Positions 50,098-58,434 of a stretch of DNA of 64,000 nucleotides are shown here, one piece after another. Location: assembly GCA_002898275.1 (NCBI GenBank), contig BEIQ01000004.1:186001-250000 (forward strand), written 5' to 3'. The position numbers and the translations under genes were made by a program. The notes under the pieces were generated by a model. The model ran no database searches, was not told the origin of the DNA, and saw only the letters and a program-made list of their open reading frames with translations. The stretch is from a bacterium HR40 (lineage in GTDB: Bacteria > Pseudomonadota > Alphaproteobacteria > Geminicoccales > Geminicoccaceae). The stretch's first letter is position 1; each line of letters opens with the position of its first letter.

Positions 50098-50391
50098 TCA
50101 CATGTTCTCGACGTCGGGCGGGATGTGGTAGTGCGAGGGATGGCGGAAGACCTTGTCCTCGAACGGGGCGAAGAAGGCCTCGCGGTCCTCGGGACGCGAG
50201 GCGGTGACGGCGGAGGCGGGGACGACCCAGATGCTGGTCCCCTCGCCGCGGCGGGCATAGAGGTCGCGGGCCCACTCCAGCGCCATCTCGGGATCGGGTG
50301 CGTGCAGACTGCCGACGTGGCGATGGGCGAGCCCGTTGCGCGGCCGGACGAACACTTCATAGACGGGCCATTCGCGGCGGTCGGTGGTCAT
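50098..50391 (-). CDS. paaB: Phenylacetyl-CoA epoxidase subunit PaaB
   Basis: A 97-residue PaaB: WPVYEVFVRPRNGLAHRHVG, SLHAPDPEMALEWARDLYAR, SIWVVPASAVTAS and ending FRHPSHYHIPPDVENM. It is a small structural subunit of the phenylacetyl-CoA epoxidase. ATG at 50391 with GGAGGCGAGG upstream; 14 bp behind paaA. Confidence 0.95.
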   Translation of the reverse strand: MTTDRREWPVYEVFVRPRNGLAHRHVGSLHAPDPEMALEWARDLYARRGEGTSIWVVPASAVTASRPEDREAFFAPFEDKVFRHPSHYHIPPDVENM

Positions 50392-50405
50392 CGCCTCGCC
50401 TCCGC

Positions 50406-51398
50406 TCACGCCGCCCGCCGCCTCGCCCGTTTCTCGGCGTAGGCGGCGGCCGCCTCCCGTACCCAAGCCCCTTCGGCATGGGCGCGACGACGCTGCTCCA
50501 ACCGCTCGCGATTGCAAGGTCCGTTGCCGGCGATGACGCGGTGGAACTCCTCCCAGTCGATTTCGCCGAAGTCGTAATGACCCCGTTCGGAATTCCAGCG
50601 CAGATGGGGGTCGGGAATGGTGAGGCCGAGACGTTCCGCCTGAGGCACCGTGACATCGACAAACCGTTGGCGGAGCTCGTCGTTGCTCACCCGCTTGATC
50701 TTCCACTTCATGGATTGCGCGGAATGCACGGAATCCTTGTCCGGCGGCCCGAACATCATGAGTGCCGGCCACCACCAGCGATCGAGCGCATCCTGCGCCA
50801 TTCTCCGCTGTTCCGCCGTGCCATTGGCCAGCGCCATCATGATCTCATAGCCCTGGCGCTGGTGGAAACTCTCCTCCTTGCAGATGCGCACCATGGCGCG
50901 AGCATAGGGACCATAGGAGCAACGCTGCAGCGGCACTTGGTTCATGATCGCCGCACCATCGACGAGCCAGCCGATGGCGCCGATATCCGCCCAGGTCAGG
51001 GTCGGATAGTTGAAGATCGAGGAATATTTGGCCCGGCCCGCGAGCAGCTGCTCGACGAGTTCGGCCCGGGTCGGACCGAGGGTCTCGCAGGCGGAATAGA
51101 GGTAGAGGCCGTGTCCGGCCTCGTCTTGGATCTTGGCGAGGAGGATCGCCTTGCGGCGCAGGGTCGGCGCCCGTGTCACCCAGTTGCCCTCGGGCAGCAT
51201 GCCGACGATCTCGGAATGGGCGTGCTGGCTGATCTGGCGGATCAGAGTTCGGCGGTAGCCCTCCGGCATCCAGTCCGAAGGCTCGATGCGGATCTCCGCG
51301 TCGATCTTGGCCTGGAACGCGGCCTCGCGCGCCTTTTCTTCGGCTGTTTCGGCCTCGCGCACGGGCCCGATCTGGCCATCCAGCCCCTGAGTGTACAT
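50406..51398 (-). CDS. paaA: Phenylacetyl-CoA epoxidase catalytic subunit PaaA
   Basis: A 330-residue di-iron catalytic subunit that epoxidises the ring of phenylacetyl-CoA. The metal site residues lie in [20 protein letters not shown] and [20 protein letters not shown] (two ExxH motifs). The N-terminal region [20 protein letters not shown] is also intact. It heads paaABCD; the reductase gene paaE and the rest of the phenylacetate pathway are not in the window. ATG at 51398 with GGAGGGACGG upstream. No promoter was clear by eye. Confidence 0.96.
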   Translation of the reverse strand: MYTQGLDGQIGPVREAETAEEKAREAAFQAKIDAEIRIEPSDWMPEGYRRTLIRQISQHAHSEIVGMLPEGNWVTRAPTLRRKAILLAKIQDEAGHGLYLYSACETLGPTRAELVEQLLAGRAKYSSIFNYPTLTWADIGAIGWLVDGAAIMNQVPLQRCSYGPYARAMVRICKEESFHQRQGYEIMMALANGTAEQRRMAQDALDRWWWPALMMFGPPDKDSVHSAQSMKWKIKRVSNDELRQRFVDVTVPQAERLGLTIPDPHLRWNSERGHYDFGEIDWEEFHRVIAGNGPCNRERLEQRRRAHAEGAWVREAAAAYAEKRARRRAA

Positions 51399-52684
51399 GC
51401 CCGTCCCTCCGCGCACGCCTCGATTGCCCTTCAAGATGATGGGCCATGCGAGCCGGTTCAATTGGCGCCGCGGTCGCAGGAGCCGCGCCCCTCGTGCTCG
51501 CCGCGTCCAGGTGCCGCCTCCGGATGGTGGTTCCCCCCATCGCGCCATGGCGCGCTGGGGCGAAGAGGGCGGAGGCACGGCGAGAGAAACCGCCGCATCG
51601 GCGGTGGGTTGCGGCAGAAGGCCCGGGCGTCGACGGCACCGCGCGTCGGGATCGGAGAGGTCTGCGGCCAACGACCCCTCGCGTGCACGGTGGCAGGCCT
51701 CGTCGCCTTTCGACCATCGGCGGTGGGGGCGGACGTCCCCGGGATCGCGTGCCGTGGTCAGCAAGCTCCCGGATGCGCCGGTCCTCGGGGATCCGCGAGC
51801 CGCTCTTCGCCACGAGGCCGCATGCCGTCGCTTGCCCATGCCAAGCCCATGCGGAATGGAGGCGAAGCGCACAGCGAAAGCGCGCAGCAGCGAGGCTCCT
51901 GCCTCCTTTTTCGACAAGGCCGCCGAGGCCTTGGGTTGAGGAGCAAGGGGAGAGGAGCGGCCCCGACGGCGGACGGCAAGTCGCTCTCCGCCTCGATCGG
52001 CGCCGGGCGTGCCCTGGCTGGCATGGGAGCCTGCCGCCCGCACGGTCGTCGCTCGGCCTTCCGCTGTCGCGCCGTCGACGACCGAGGCGAGGTGTGGTTC
52101 GCGCCGGGCCGCGGGCCGGGGGACGCCCGAAAGCATCCTTTGCCCGAGCGACCGGAGCGGCACCCAGCTCGCGCAGCGGCGGTGGCGCGCGTGGCGACCG
52201 GACAGGCCGGATCGAACGGCCTCCGGAACCGGGGTTCGACGCGATCGAGAACGCCCAGCCTTTCCATCGCTTCGCTCGGTCCGCATCGAAAAGCCGGGAA
52301 GCGACGGAACGCGATGCTCGCGCCCGCCGCGACGGACGGGCTCGGCCGCTCCGCGAGAGCGCGAGGGCAGCTGCCAGGAGCACCGGACGGCTGCCTATGC
52401 CAGCGAAGCGATGGTCGAGGGCGCGCACGCGAGCCCAAGGGAGCGCGAGCGATCCGACCTACCGCGGCATCTGCCCGGCGTTCCCGGCGACGTTCCGATC
52501 GGCTGCTTGCCGCGAAAGGTGCCGTCGTGCCTGCCACCGTCTCGCACCGGTGGACGACGGGCTCTCTGTCCTCGCTCCACCTGTCCTCGAGCCCGAGCAC
52601 AGGGGAAGAGAGCGCGCGTCGTGCTGCGCCTTCCAGGACAGGGAAGCGGGCGGAGAACCCCGAGGTGCGACCATCGCAGCACCG
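51399..52684. other. Gene-free stretch of about 1.3 kb
   Basis: No credible gene was found. Several long open frames exist on both strands, but none has family motifs, a ribosome-binding site with a sensible start, or normal amino-acid composition; translations are Arg/Pro/Ser/Gly-rich in all frames. Base composition is GC-rich throughout and stop codons are rare. I saw no repeats, tRNA or terminator. It could be decayed coding sequence or a structured RNA, neither supported directly. Confidence 0.6.
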
Positions 52685-52990
52685 TCAGCGTGCAGTGCGC
52701 GGGTCGCTGCAGCTCGCCGCTGGCGCCGGAGGGGCGCGCAGATCGCGCGGGTCGTCTTGTCGGGGCGCGCATGGATCGCTCGGGGCGGCGGGAGGCAGGA
52801 TACCCGGCGGCAGCGGACCGAAGCTGCCGAGATATCGGCGTTCGCGCCCAGGATCGGGTACCGGATAGCAGGCGACGTCGGCGAGCGTGCGGTAGCAAAA
52901 AGCGGCCGCCGCCGTCTCGCCCGCACGCCCCGCGGGCGCCCCACAGGCGAAGAAGACGCAGACGAAGAGCAAAGCCCGTCGCACCGTCAT
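52685..52990 (-). CDS. Small secreted cysteine-containing protein
   Basis: A 101-residue protein with a signal peptide (residues 1-23; MTVRRALLFVCVFFACGAP then AGRAGE). The conserved-looking core AAFCYRTLADVACYPVPDPG resembles small alphaproteobacterial lipoproteins with a YRTLADVxCY block. The rest is Pro-rich with further Cys. ATG at 52990 with GGAGAGGG 5 bases upstream. It is divergent from mauB with a 168-bp gap, so it may share its control region. Function unknown. Confidence 0.65.
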   Translation of the reverse strand: MTVRRALLFVCVFFACGAPAGRAGETAAAAFCYRTLADVACYPVPDPGRERRYLGSFGPLPPGILPPAAPSDPCAPRQDDPRDLRAPPAPAASCSDPRTAR

Positions 52991-53066
52991 GGCGCCCTCT
53001 CCATGCCACAGACCGGCTAAAAGAGAGTGAACGCCGGGGGACAGGCCCGCGCCTGGCCTCGGGGCT

Positions 53067-53084
53067 GTAGTAGTATGCTGCTAC
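53067..53084. promoter_or_regulatory. Inverted repeat upstream of mauB
   Basis: GTAGTAG-TATG-CTGCTAC, 7-bp arms with one mismatch, around a TAGTAT (-10-like) sequence. It lies 75 bp upstream of the mauB start, in the gap divergent from the small secreted protein. Possible operator or promoter element; no convincing -35 box. Confidence 0.3.
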
Positions 53085-53158
53085 CTCTCGGTCGGAAGTG
53101 GACCTAAACTGCCAGGCGGCTGCCGGCGGGAAGGGTCGGATCGAGGGAGGTCGTGGCA

Positions 53159-54346
53159 ATGGGAGCGCGATCCTGGCTGTGCGCGACTGTGGCGGTGCTA
53201 CCGCTGCTCGGGGTTTCGCCGCCGGTGGGAGCACAGCAGACCCTCGAGTCGCTGCCGCCCGAAGCCAAGCTCGAGGTCTCGGAAGAGCACACCACCGCCC
53301 GCCTCGGCGAGCCGAAGCCGCACTGGGTCTACGTACTCGATCCGGTATTCCCGCATTTGATCGCCTCCAAAGTGTACGTAATCGACGGCGACAGCCTGTC
53401 GATTCTCGGGATGATCAACACCGGCTATGTGCCGAACCTCGGGTTGTCACCCGATGCCCGGCAGCTCTATGTCGCCGAGACGTATTGGTCGCGCGGCACT
53501 CGGGGCGAGCGGACCGACGTGGTGACCTTCTACGACGGCGATCGCCTCGAGGCGGTCGGCGAGGTCGAGCTGCCTCGCGGACGGTTCCTGGTGGTGCCGA
53601 AGAAACCCGATGCGGCGGTCACTCCGGACGGACGATATCTCCTCTCCTTCAATATGGACCCGGCCACGAGCGTGAGCGTCGTCGACCTCGCCGAGCGGCG
53701 GTATGTCGCCGATATCGATTCGCCGGGCTGCTCCCTGGTTTTCCCGACCGCCGAACGCAGCTTCGCCATGCTGTGCCCGGATGGTTCCTTCGTCGACTTC
53801 ACCTTTTCGGCTGACGGCAAGGCAGAGGCGAAGATGAACCAGCCGTTCTTCGACGCGGAAGAGGATCCCGTGTTCGAGCACGGGGTGGTGAGCCATGCCG
53901 ACCGTCGCGCCTTCTTCGTCTCCTACGAAGGGGTGCTCTACGAGGTCGACATCTCCCAGGGTCGCACCCAACTCGCCGAGAGCTGGTCGCTCCTCGACGC
54001 CAAGGACCAAGCTGCCCACTGGCGCCCCGGCGGCTGGCAGCTCCTCGCCTATCACGCTTCGACCGATCGCCTGTTCGTGCTCATGCACCGCGGTCCGCGC
54101 TGGACCCACAAGCACGGAGGCGAGGAGGTGTGGGTGTTCGACGTCTCTCGCAATCAACGCGTGGCCCGGATCCCGCTCGAGCATCACGCGATTTCTTTGG
54201 CCGTCAGCCAGGACAGTTCGCCCCTTCTCTACGCACTGAGCGAGAGCGCCTCGCTCGCCGTGTTCGATGGCACCAGCCTGAAAGCCATGGGGGTGATGGA
54301 AGGGATCGGCGATTCCCCGTTCCTCCTCTACGTGCCGGGTGAGTGA
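53159..54346 (+). CDS. mauB: Amine dehydrogenase heavy (beta-propeller) subunit, MauB/AauB type
   Basis: A 395-residue periplasmic protein with a signal peptide (to about residue 26, PPVGAQQ) and a seven-bladed YVTN-like propeller. Family markers are WVYVLDPVFPHLIASKVYVI, LGLSPDARQLYVAETYWSRG, GERTDVVTFYD, LSFNMDPATSVSVVDL and HKHGGEEVWVFD. This matches the heavy subunit of methylamine or aralkylamine dehydrogenase. I chose the ATG at 53159 (GGAGG 8 bases upstream) over the GTG at 53153. The light subunit gene follows by 23 bp, without mauE or mauD between. Confidence 0.93.
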   Translation: MGARSWLCATVAVLPLLGVSPPVGAQQTLESLPPEAKLEVSEEHTTARLGEPKPHWVYVLDPVFPHLIASKVYVIDGDSLSILGMINTGYVPNLGLSPDARQLYVAETYWSRGTRGERTDVVTFYDGDRLEAVGEVELPRGRFLVVPKKPDAAVTPDGRYLLSFNMDPATSVSVVDLAERRYVADIDSPGCSLVFPTAERSFAMLCPDGSFVDFTFSADGKAEAKMNQPFFDAEEDPVFEHGVVSHADRRAFFVSYEGVLYEVDISQGRTQLAESWSLLDAKDQAAHWRPGGWQLLAYHASTDRLFVLMHRGPRWTHKHGGEEVWVFDVSRNQRVARIPLEHHAISLAVSQDSSPLLYALSESASLAVFDGTSLKAMGVMEGIGDSPFLLYVPGE

Positions 54347-54369
54347 AACCGCCGCGGAGGCCGACAGCG

Positions 54370-54903
54370 ATGACCACGATCAGCTTCTTCGACCGGGGTG
54401 TGGAGCGGCTGAGCCGGTTTCTTGCCCAGCGCAGCTCGCGGCGCAGCGTCCTCGCCCGACTCGGCACCTTGCTCGCCGGAGGCGCCCTGGTGCCGCTCTT
54501 GCCGGTCGACCGGACCGGGGGCGGTCGGCGGGCAAGAGCGGAAGCCTTCGCCGCCGGAGCGCAAACCAAGGATCCCACGCAGTGCAACTACTGGCGCTAC
54601 TGCGCTATCGACGGCTACATGTGCAGCTGTTGCGGCGGCGGCCCCAACACCTGTCCGCCGGGTACCCAGCCGTCACCGAGCTCCTGGGTCGGTAGCTGCA
54701 TCAATCCCGACGACGGGCAAGCCTATCTCATCGCCTACCGCGACTGCTGCGGTAAGGATTCCTGCGGCCGCTGTGCCTGTCTCGCGCTCGAAGGCGAAAT
54801 GCCCGTCTATCGCCCGCAGCTCAACAACGATATCGTCTGGTGTTTCGGCGCGCCGAGCATGGTGTACCACTGCTCCAGTGCGGCCTTGATCGGTCGCGCC
54901 TGA
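54370..54903 (+). CDS. mauA: Amine dehydrogenase light (TTQ) subunit, MauA/AauA type
   Basis: A 177-residue catalytic subunit carrying the tryptophan tryptophylquinone cofactor. A twin-arginine-type signal (SSRRSVLARLGTLLAGG) precedes the mature chain. The two TTQ tryptophans are Trp106 in SPSSWVGSC and Trp157 in NDIVWCFG, 51 residues apart as in known MADH (57 and 108). By my count 14 cysteines lie in the mature part, including CSCC and RDCCGKDSCGRCAC. ATG at 54370 has GGAGG 8 bases upstream. It oxidises primary amines in the periplasm; methylamine versus aromatic amines cannot be told. No mauE, D, F or G is nearby. Confidence 0.95.
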   Translation: MTTISFFDRGVERLSRFLAQRSSRRSVLARLGTLLAGGALVPLLPVDRTGGGRRARAEAFAAGAQTKDPTQCNYWRYCAIDGYMCSCCGGGPNTCPPGTQPSPSSWVGSCINPDDGQAYLIAYRDCCGKDSCGRCACLALEGEMPVYRPQLNNDIVWCFGAPSMVYHCSSAALIGRA

Positions 54904-54916
54904 CCAGCCAGCCCCT

Positions 54917-55680
54917 CTACGGCTCGGGAAGCACGATCACCCGGCGTCGCGGCAGAGCGCGCCGGGAAAGCTCGAGCACCGGCTCGTCGCGGATCTCGAT
55001 CTGCCAGCCTCCGCTCGTGAGCGCGAGGAATCGACCAGGTACGGCCGGCGCGAGACTAGGCATCGGCAAGACGATGCTGGGAGCGACGAGTTCGATCACT
55101 TCGACCATCTCGGCCTGGGACATCGTCCATGCGCCGTCGATGGGCGCCATCGGGACAGCGATCCGCCCGAGCGCGGCCAGCTGGTCCTCGGTGAGCAGAT
55201 GGTGCGAGTGACCGAGATGGGCGATGCACAAGATCGCCGATTTCGAAGACGAAAATCGAGTTCGACAGCTCCGCCGCACCGATACGACCGCGCACCGCAG
55301 TCGGAACATAGCGCAGCCGCATGTCGCCGACCCGCGGGTCGTGTGCGGCGACACCGCCCTCCGGATTCCCGCCGCGCAGCACGTAGCGGATCCCCCTCTC
55401 GGGGAAGGGCGCGAAATGGGCGGGATGCGCATGGTTCATGGTGACGAGGTCGCGCGTCGCCGAGCTGGCCGTGAACATCGGTGACCGCTGCGGTTCCCGC
55501 GGCGGTTTCGATCCAGAAGCTCGAGTGTCCGAGGTCGAGGATGCGGACGTCGATGCCGGAGGGAAGAGCCGCGGGGAGAACCACAGCCCGGCCGGCTGCG
55601 CCGGCGAGAACGAAGCAACCCGAGGCAGCGACCTCGCTTGCCGACGCCAGGAGGAGAAGGAAGGCGAGTCCGGAGCGCAC
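54917..55680 (-). pseudogene. MBL-fold metallo-hydrolase, broken by two frameshifts
   Basis: Three consecutive reading frames together give one secreted UlaG-like metallo-beta-lactamase-fold protein. Frame one (start GTG 55680) has a signal peptide and IRILDLGHSSFWIETAAG-like sequence (here VRILDLGHSSFWIE). Frame two carries the metal motif LVTMNHAHPAHFAPFPERG. Frame three carries CIAHLGHSHHLLT and runs to the TAG at 54917. The joins, near 55450-55460 and 55226-55234, each look like one extra base. Either the gene is dead or the assembly has two errors. It converges on mauA with a 13-bp gap. Confidence 0.72.
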
Positions 55681-56292
55681 GGGAAGTCCGCCCGTCGTCT
55701 CCCGTCATCGCATTGCCGATCGCCCTGGCAAGAGCGTGGCTGGGACCGAAAAAGGCGAAACCTCGACGTGCCGAGCCGGGGGAGGCCGGCGCAAGCGCCG
55801 TCGGATCCGGGATGGTCTGCCGATCGAGGGGCAACGTCGCCCAGGCGGCGCAAAAAGAACGAGCGAGAATGGCGGAGCGAAAGGGAGGGTCCAGCAGCCG
55901 GTTCCTGTCGAGTCGCGCTCCATGTCGGTACCGGCCGCCCGCTCCCTCGCTCCGGCTGCCGACGGCGGCCAGCTCGGGGAGCACCGATCCTGGCCGAGAG
56001 CCCGAACGTCGCCGGCTCCCACTCCTCGGCCCCCATGGGGGCCGCGATGCGGCTTCGACACGAGAGAGGGCGATTCCCCGAGAGGGCGAGATCGCAGGCC
56101 CGAGGGCGAGCCGCCACCGGCGTCCAGCGGTGCTCTCCGCGCACAGGCTCGGGCCCACCAGCGAGCGATCGCGCCGGCTGCCAGCTGGCCCGCGGGCGTC
56201 GGACCGGGGGCGGCCGGTGACAGGCCCGCAGCCATGGGGCGCCTCGCCGACGATCGGGCGCCCGGCCCGCATCGGGTTCGCGGATAGCGGAC
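55681..56292. other. Gene-free stretch of about 0.6 kb
   Basis: No credible gene was found between the broken hydrolase gene and the chemoreceptor gene. Open frames here have no motifs and unnatural composition, as in the 51.4-52.7 kb stretch. No repeat, terminator or RNA gene was recognised by eye. Confidence 0.55.
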
Positions 56293-57618
56293 CTAGGCGA
56301 CCTTGCGGGCCGCCGCCACATAGTCCTCGATCTCTTGGCGAAGGATCGCGGCGCGCTCGGCGAGGGTCTGGACGGTTGCCCGCAGCGCCAGCCGCGCCGC
56401 CTCGCCGGTCGCGGCGCGACGGCTGCCCTCGACGGCCTGCGCTACCGTTTCGACCGCCTCCGACACCTTGTGAATGCGCTCGGCGATGTCGTGCACCACC
56501 GCGCTCTGTTCCTCGACGGCCGCGGCAATGGAGGTCGCGGCCTGATCCGCACGGCCGACTTCCGCGACCACCTGTTCCAAGAGATCGGCGATCGCTTGCA
56601 CCGCCTCCTGGACTTCGCGCGAGCGCTCGCGAATCGAGGTCGTCGCATCGGCCGTCTGGCCGGCGAGGTTCTTCACTTCTGCGGCGACCACGGCGAAGCC
56701 GCGACCGGCGTCGCCGGCGTGTGCCGCCTCGATGGTGGCATTGAGGGCGAGAAGGTTGGTCTGTTCGGCGATGTCGCGGATGGTTTGCACTACGCCCGCG
56801 ATTTGGCCGGCAGTGTCGACGAGCCGGAGCGAGGAGCCACGCGATTGTTCGAGGCTGCCGGCCGCTTCGCGCACGAGGGTGGCGGCCACCTCGGCATTGC
56901 GCGCGATTTCGCGCACCGAGGCCGACAGCTCCTCGGCGGCGGCGGCGACGTTGCGCACATCCTCGGCGCTCGCTTGGGCCGCCTCGCCGAGGCGGGCGGC
57001 CATGCCGGCGAGAGCCTGGGCCACACCACCGACGTCCTCCGCCACCGCCTTCACCTTGTCCTCGAAGCGGGTCGTCAGGGTGCGGAATTCCTCGAGCCGT
57101 CCCTTGACGGCTTCGATCTGGTCGTTGGCGTACCACGCCCAGGCGCCGAATTCCCCGACCAAGCCCGCTTCCAGCACCCGGCGGAAGGTCGCGTTGCGCG
57201 CCACCTGTTCGAGTACGGCACCGAGCTCGCGCAGAGTGTTGTCGGTGAGGTCGAGAAAGCGATTGAGGTCGCGACCGAGGAGTGCCAGCAGACCGCGCTC
57301 TCCCAGGCGCAGCACCCGTTTCTGCAAGTCTCCTCGGGCGGCGCGGTGGCACACGTTGGCGATGCGGCGAAGACCGAACCATCCGCGCCACAGCCATGCG
57401 GTCGAGGCCACAGCGAGCACGGCCGTGGCCAGCCCCGACCATCCGGCATGACCGGCGGCGAGACTGCTGCCGACCGTCCACAGCGCGAGACCGGCGGTGA
57501 GACTGCTCCCGAGCACACCGAGACCGAGCGAGGACGCATCGAACCGAGGCAAGCCGGCACGGCGACGCTCTCGACGCCCAGCGACCGGCGCGGTGTCAGA
57601 GGGAGAGGACGAACTCAT
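56293..57618 (-). CDS. Methyl-accepting chemotaxis protein (Aer-like receptor half)
   Basis: A 441-residue chemoreceptor. Two membrane segments (about residues 28-72) are followed by a HAMP-like linker and a long coiled-coil signalling domain; the hairpin tip reads [20 protein letters not shown]. There is no periplasmic sensor domain, as in Aer. Its start (ATG 57618) lies inside the end of the upstream PAS gene in another frame (23-bp overlap). Together the two look like an aerotaxis receptor divided into two polypeptides. No che genes are near. Confidence 0.9.
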   Translation of the reverse strand: MSSSSPSDTAPVAGRRERRRAGLPRFDASSLGLGVLGSSLTAGLALWTVGSSLAAGHAGWSGLATAVLAVASTAWLWRGWFGLRRIANVCHRAARGDLQKRVLRLGERGLLALLGRDLNRFLDLTDNTLRELGAVLEQVARNATFRRVLEAGLVGEFGAWAWYANDQIEAVKGRLEEFRTLTTRFEDKVKAVAEDVGGVAQALAGMAARLGEAAQASAEDVRNVAAAAEELSASVREIARNAEVAATLVREAAGSLEQSRGSSLRLVDTAGQIAGVVQTIRDIAEQTNLLALNATIEAAHAGDAGRGFAVVAAEVKNLAGQTADATTSIRERSREVQEAVQAIADLLEQVVAEVGRADQAATSIAAAVEEQSAVVHDIAERIHKVSEAVETVAQAVEGSRRAATGEAARLALRATVQTLAERAAILRQEIEDYVAAARKVA

Positions 57619-58156
57619 TGAACGATTTCCCCGTGCTGGCGACGATCTCGTCGAGACGCTGGCGGGAAGCCTTGAGGCCGGTGGCGCGGTCGGCGTGCCG
57701 CCGTTCGATGGCGAGCAGCTCTTCATAGAGGGGGCGGATGCGGGTGACGGCGGCGCGATCGGGGCAGCGGCGGCTCGAATGGTAGCCAACGATCCGTCCC
57801 TCGCCGTCCATGGTCGCGGTGACGTGGGCGAGCACCCAGTAATGATCGCCGTTTTTGCAGAGATTGACGATGTAGGCGAAAATCTCTCTGCCAGACGAAA
57901 TCGTCTCCCAAAGGACTTGGAAGATGCACCGTGGCATCTCGGGATGGCGAATGATGGAATGGGGTGCGCCGAGGAGCTCGCTTTCGCGGAACCCGGAGAC
58001 CGCGAGGAACGTGTCATTGGCGTAGAGGATGCGGCCTTTGGAATCCGTCTTGCTGAGGATGAAGTCGTCGCTGCGGAAGGACCGCTCCCTTCCGGTCGGC
58101 TGCACCACCCGGTGCAGGGCACGCTGGCGCTTCGGTCGCTGCAGGAGGTCGAGCAT
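57596..58156 (-). CDS. PAS domain protein (Aer-like sensor half)
   Basis: A 186-residue PAS protein of the aerotaxis type: [60 protein letters not shown] and [14 protein letters not shown]. In Aer this domain binds FAD and senses redox state. A C-terminal helix ([20 protein letters not shown]) could dock on the partner. ATG at 58156 follows GGAG; a GTG one codon earlier is possible. Overlap with the chemoreceptor gene suggests coupled synthesis. Confidence 0.9.
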   Translation of the reverse strand: MLDLLQRPKRQRALHRVVQPTGRERSFRSDDFILSKTDSKGRILYANDTFLAVSGFRESELLGAPHSIIRHPEMPRCIFQVLWETISSGREIFAYIVNLCKNGDHYWVLAHVTATMDGEGRIVGYHSSRRCPDRAAVTRIRPLYEELLAIERRHADRATGLKASRQRLDEIVASTGKSFNEFVLSL

Positions 58157-58434
58157 CACGGGCGCTCCATCGGCGGGATGACCCCGGGTGACCGGGCCCG
58201 CGCCCGAGCCTAGTGCCGCTCCGTTAACGAAGAGTTACGTCGACCGCTTCTCCCTCCGCTTCGTCCCCTCCCGGGCCGCCGAGCCGGCGCGCTCGTCCGT
58301 CTCGGGGTGAACGAGATCTCGGGCGGTGCGAGCGGGAAAAGGGCATACTCGGTTGTGCGGAGGTGGCGGGACGGTTAGGAGTCGCAAAGGCCTGGAGTGA
58401 CAGCCATCGACCGCCGGCGGCAGGGAGGCTCGCC

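Noticed and set aside
50298-52868. 856-codon plus-strand frame across paaA, paaB and the empty stretch
   Set aside because: Its first half is antisense to paaA and paaB, its second half is low-complexity Arg/Pro-rich sequence with no motifs and no ribosome-binding site.
56293-58122. 609-codon frame that would fuse extra sequence to the chemoreceptor
   Set aside because: The part before 57618 is the shadow of the PAS gene in another frame; it shows no PAS motifs.
58157-58434. A gene in the 278-bp gap between the PAS gene and the LFGVPR protein
   Set aside because: No frame has a credible start or motif; the gap holds a TTAACGAAGAGTTA-like partial repeat but no convincing promoter pair.
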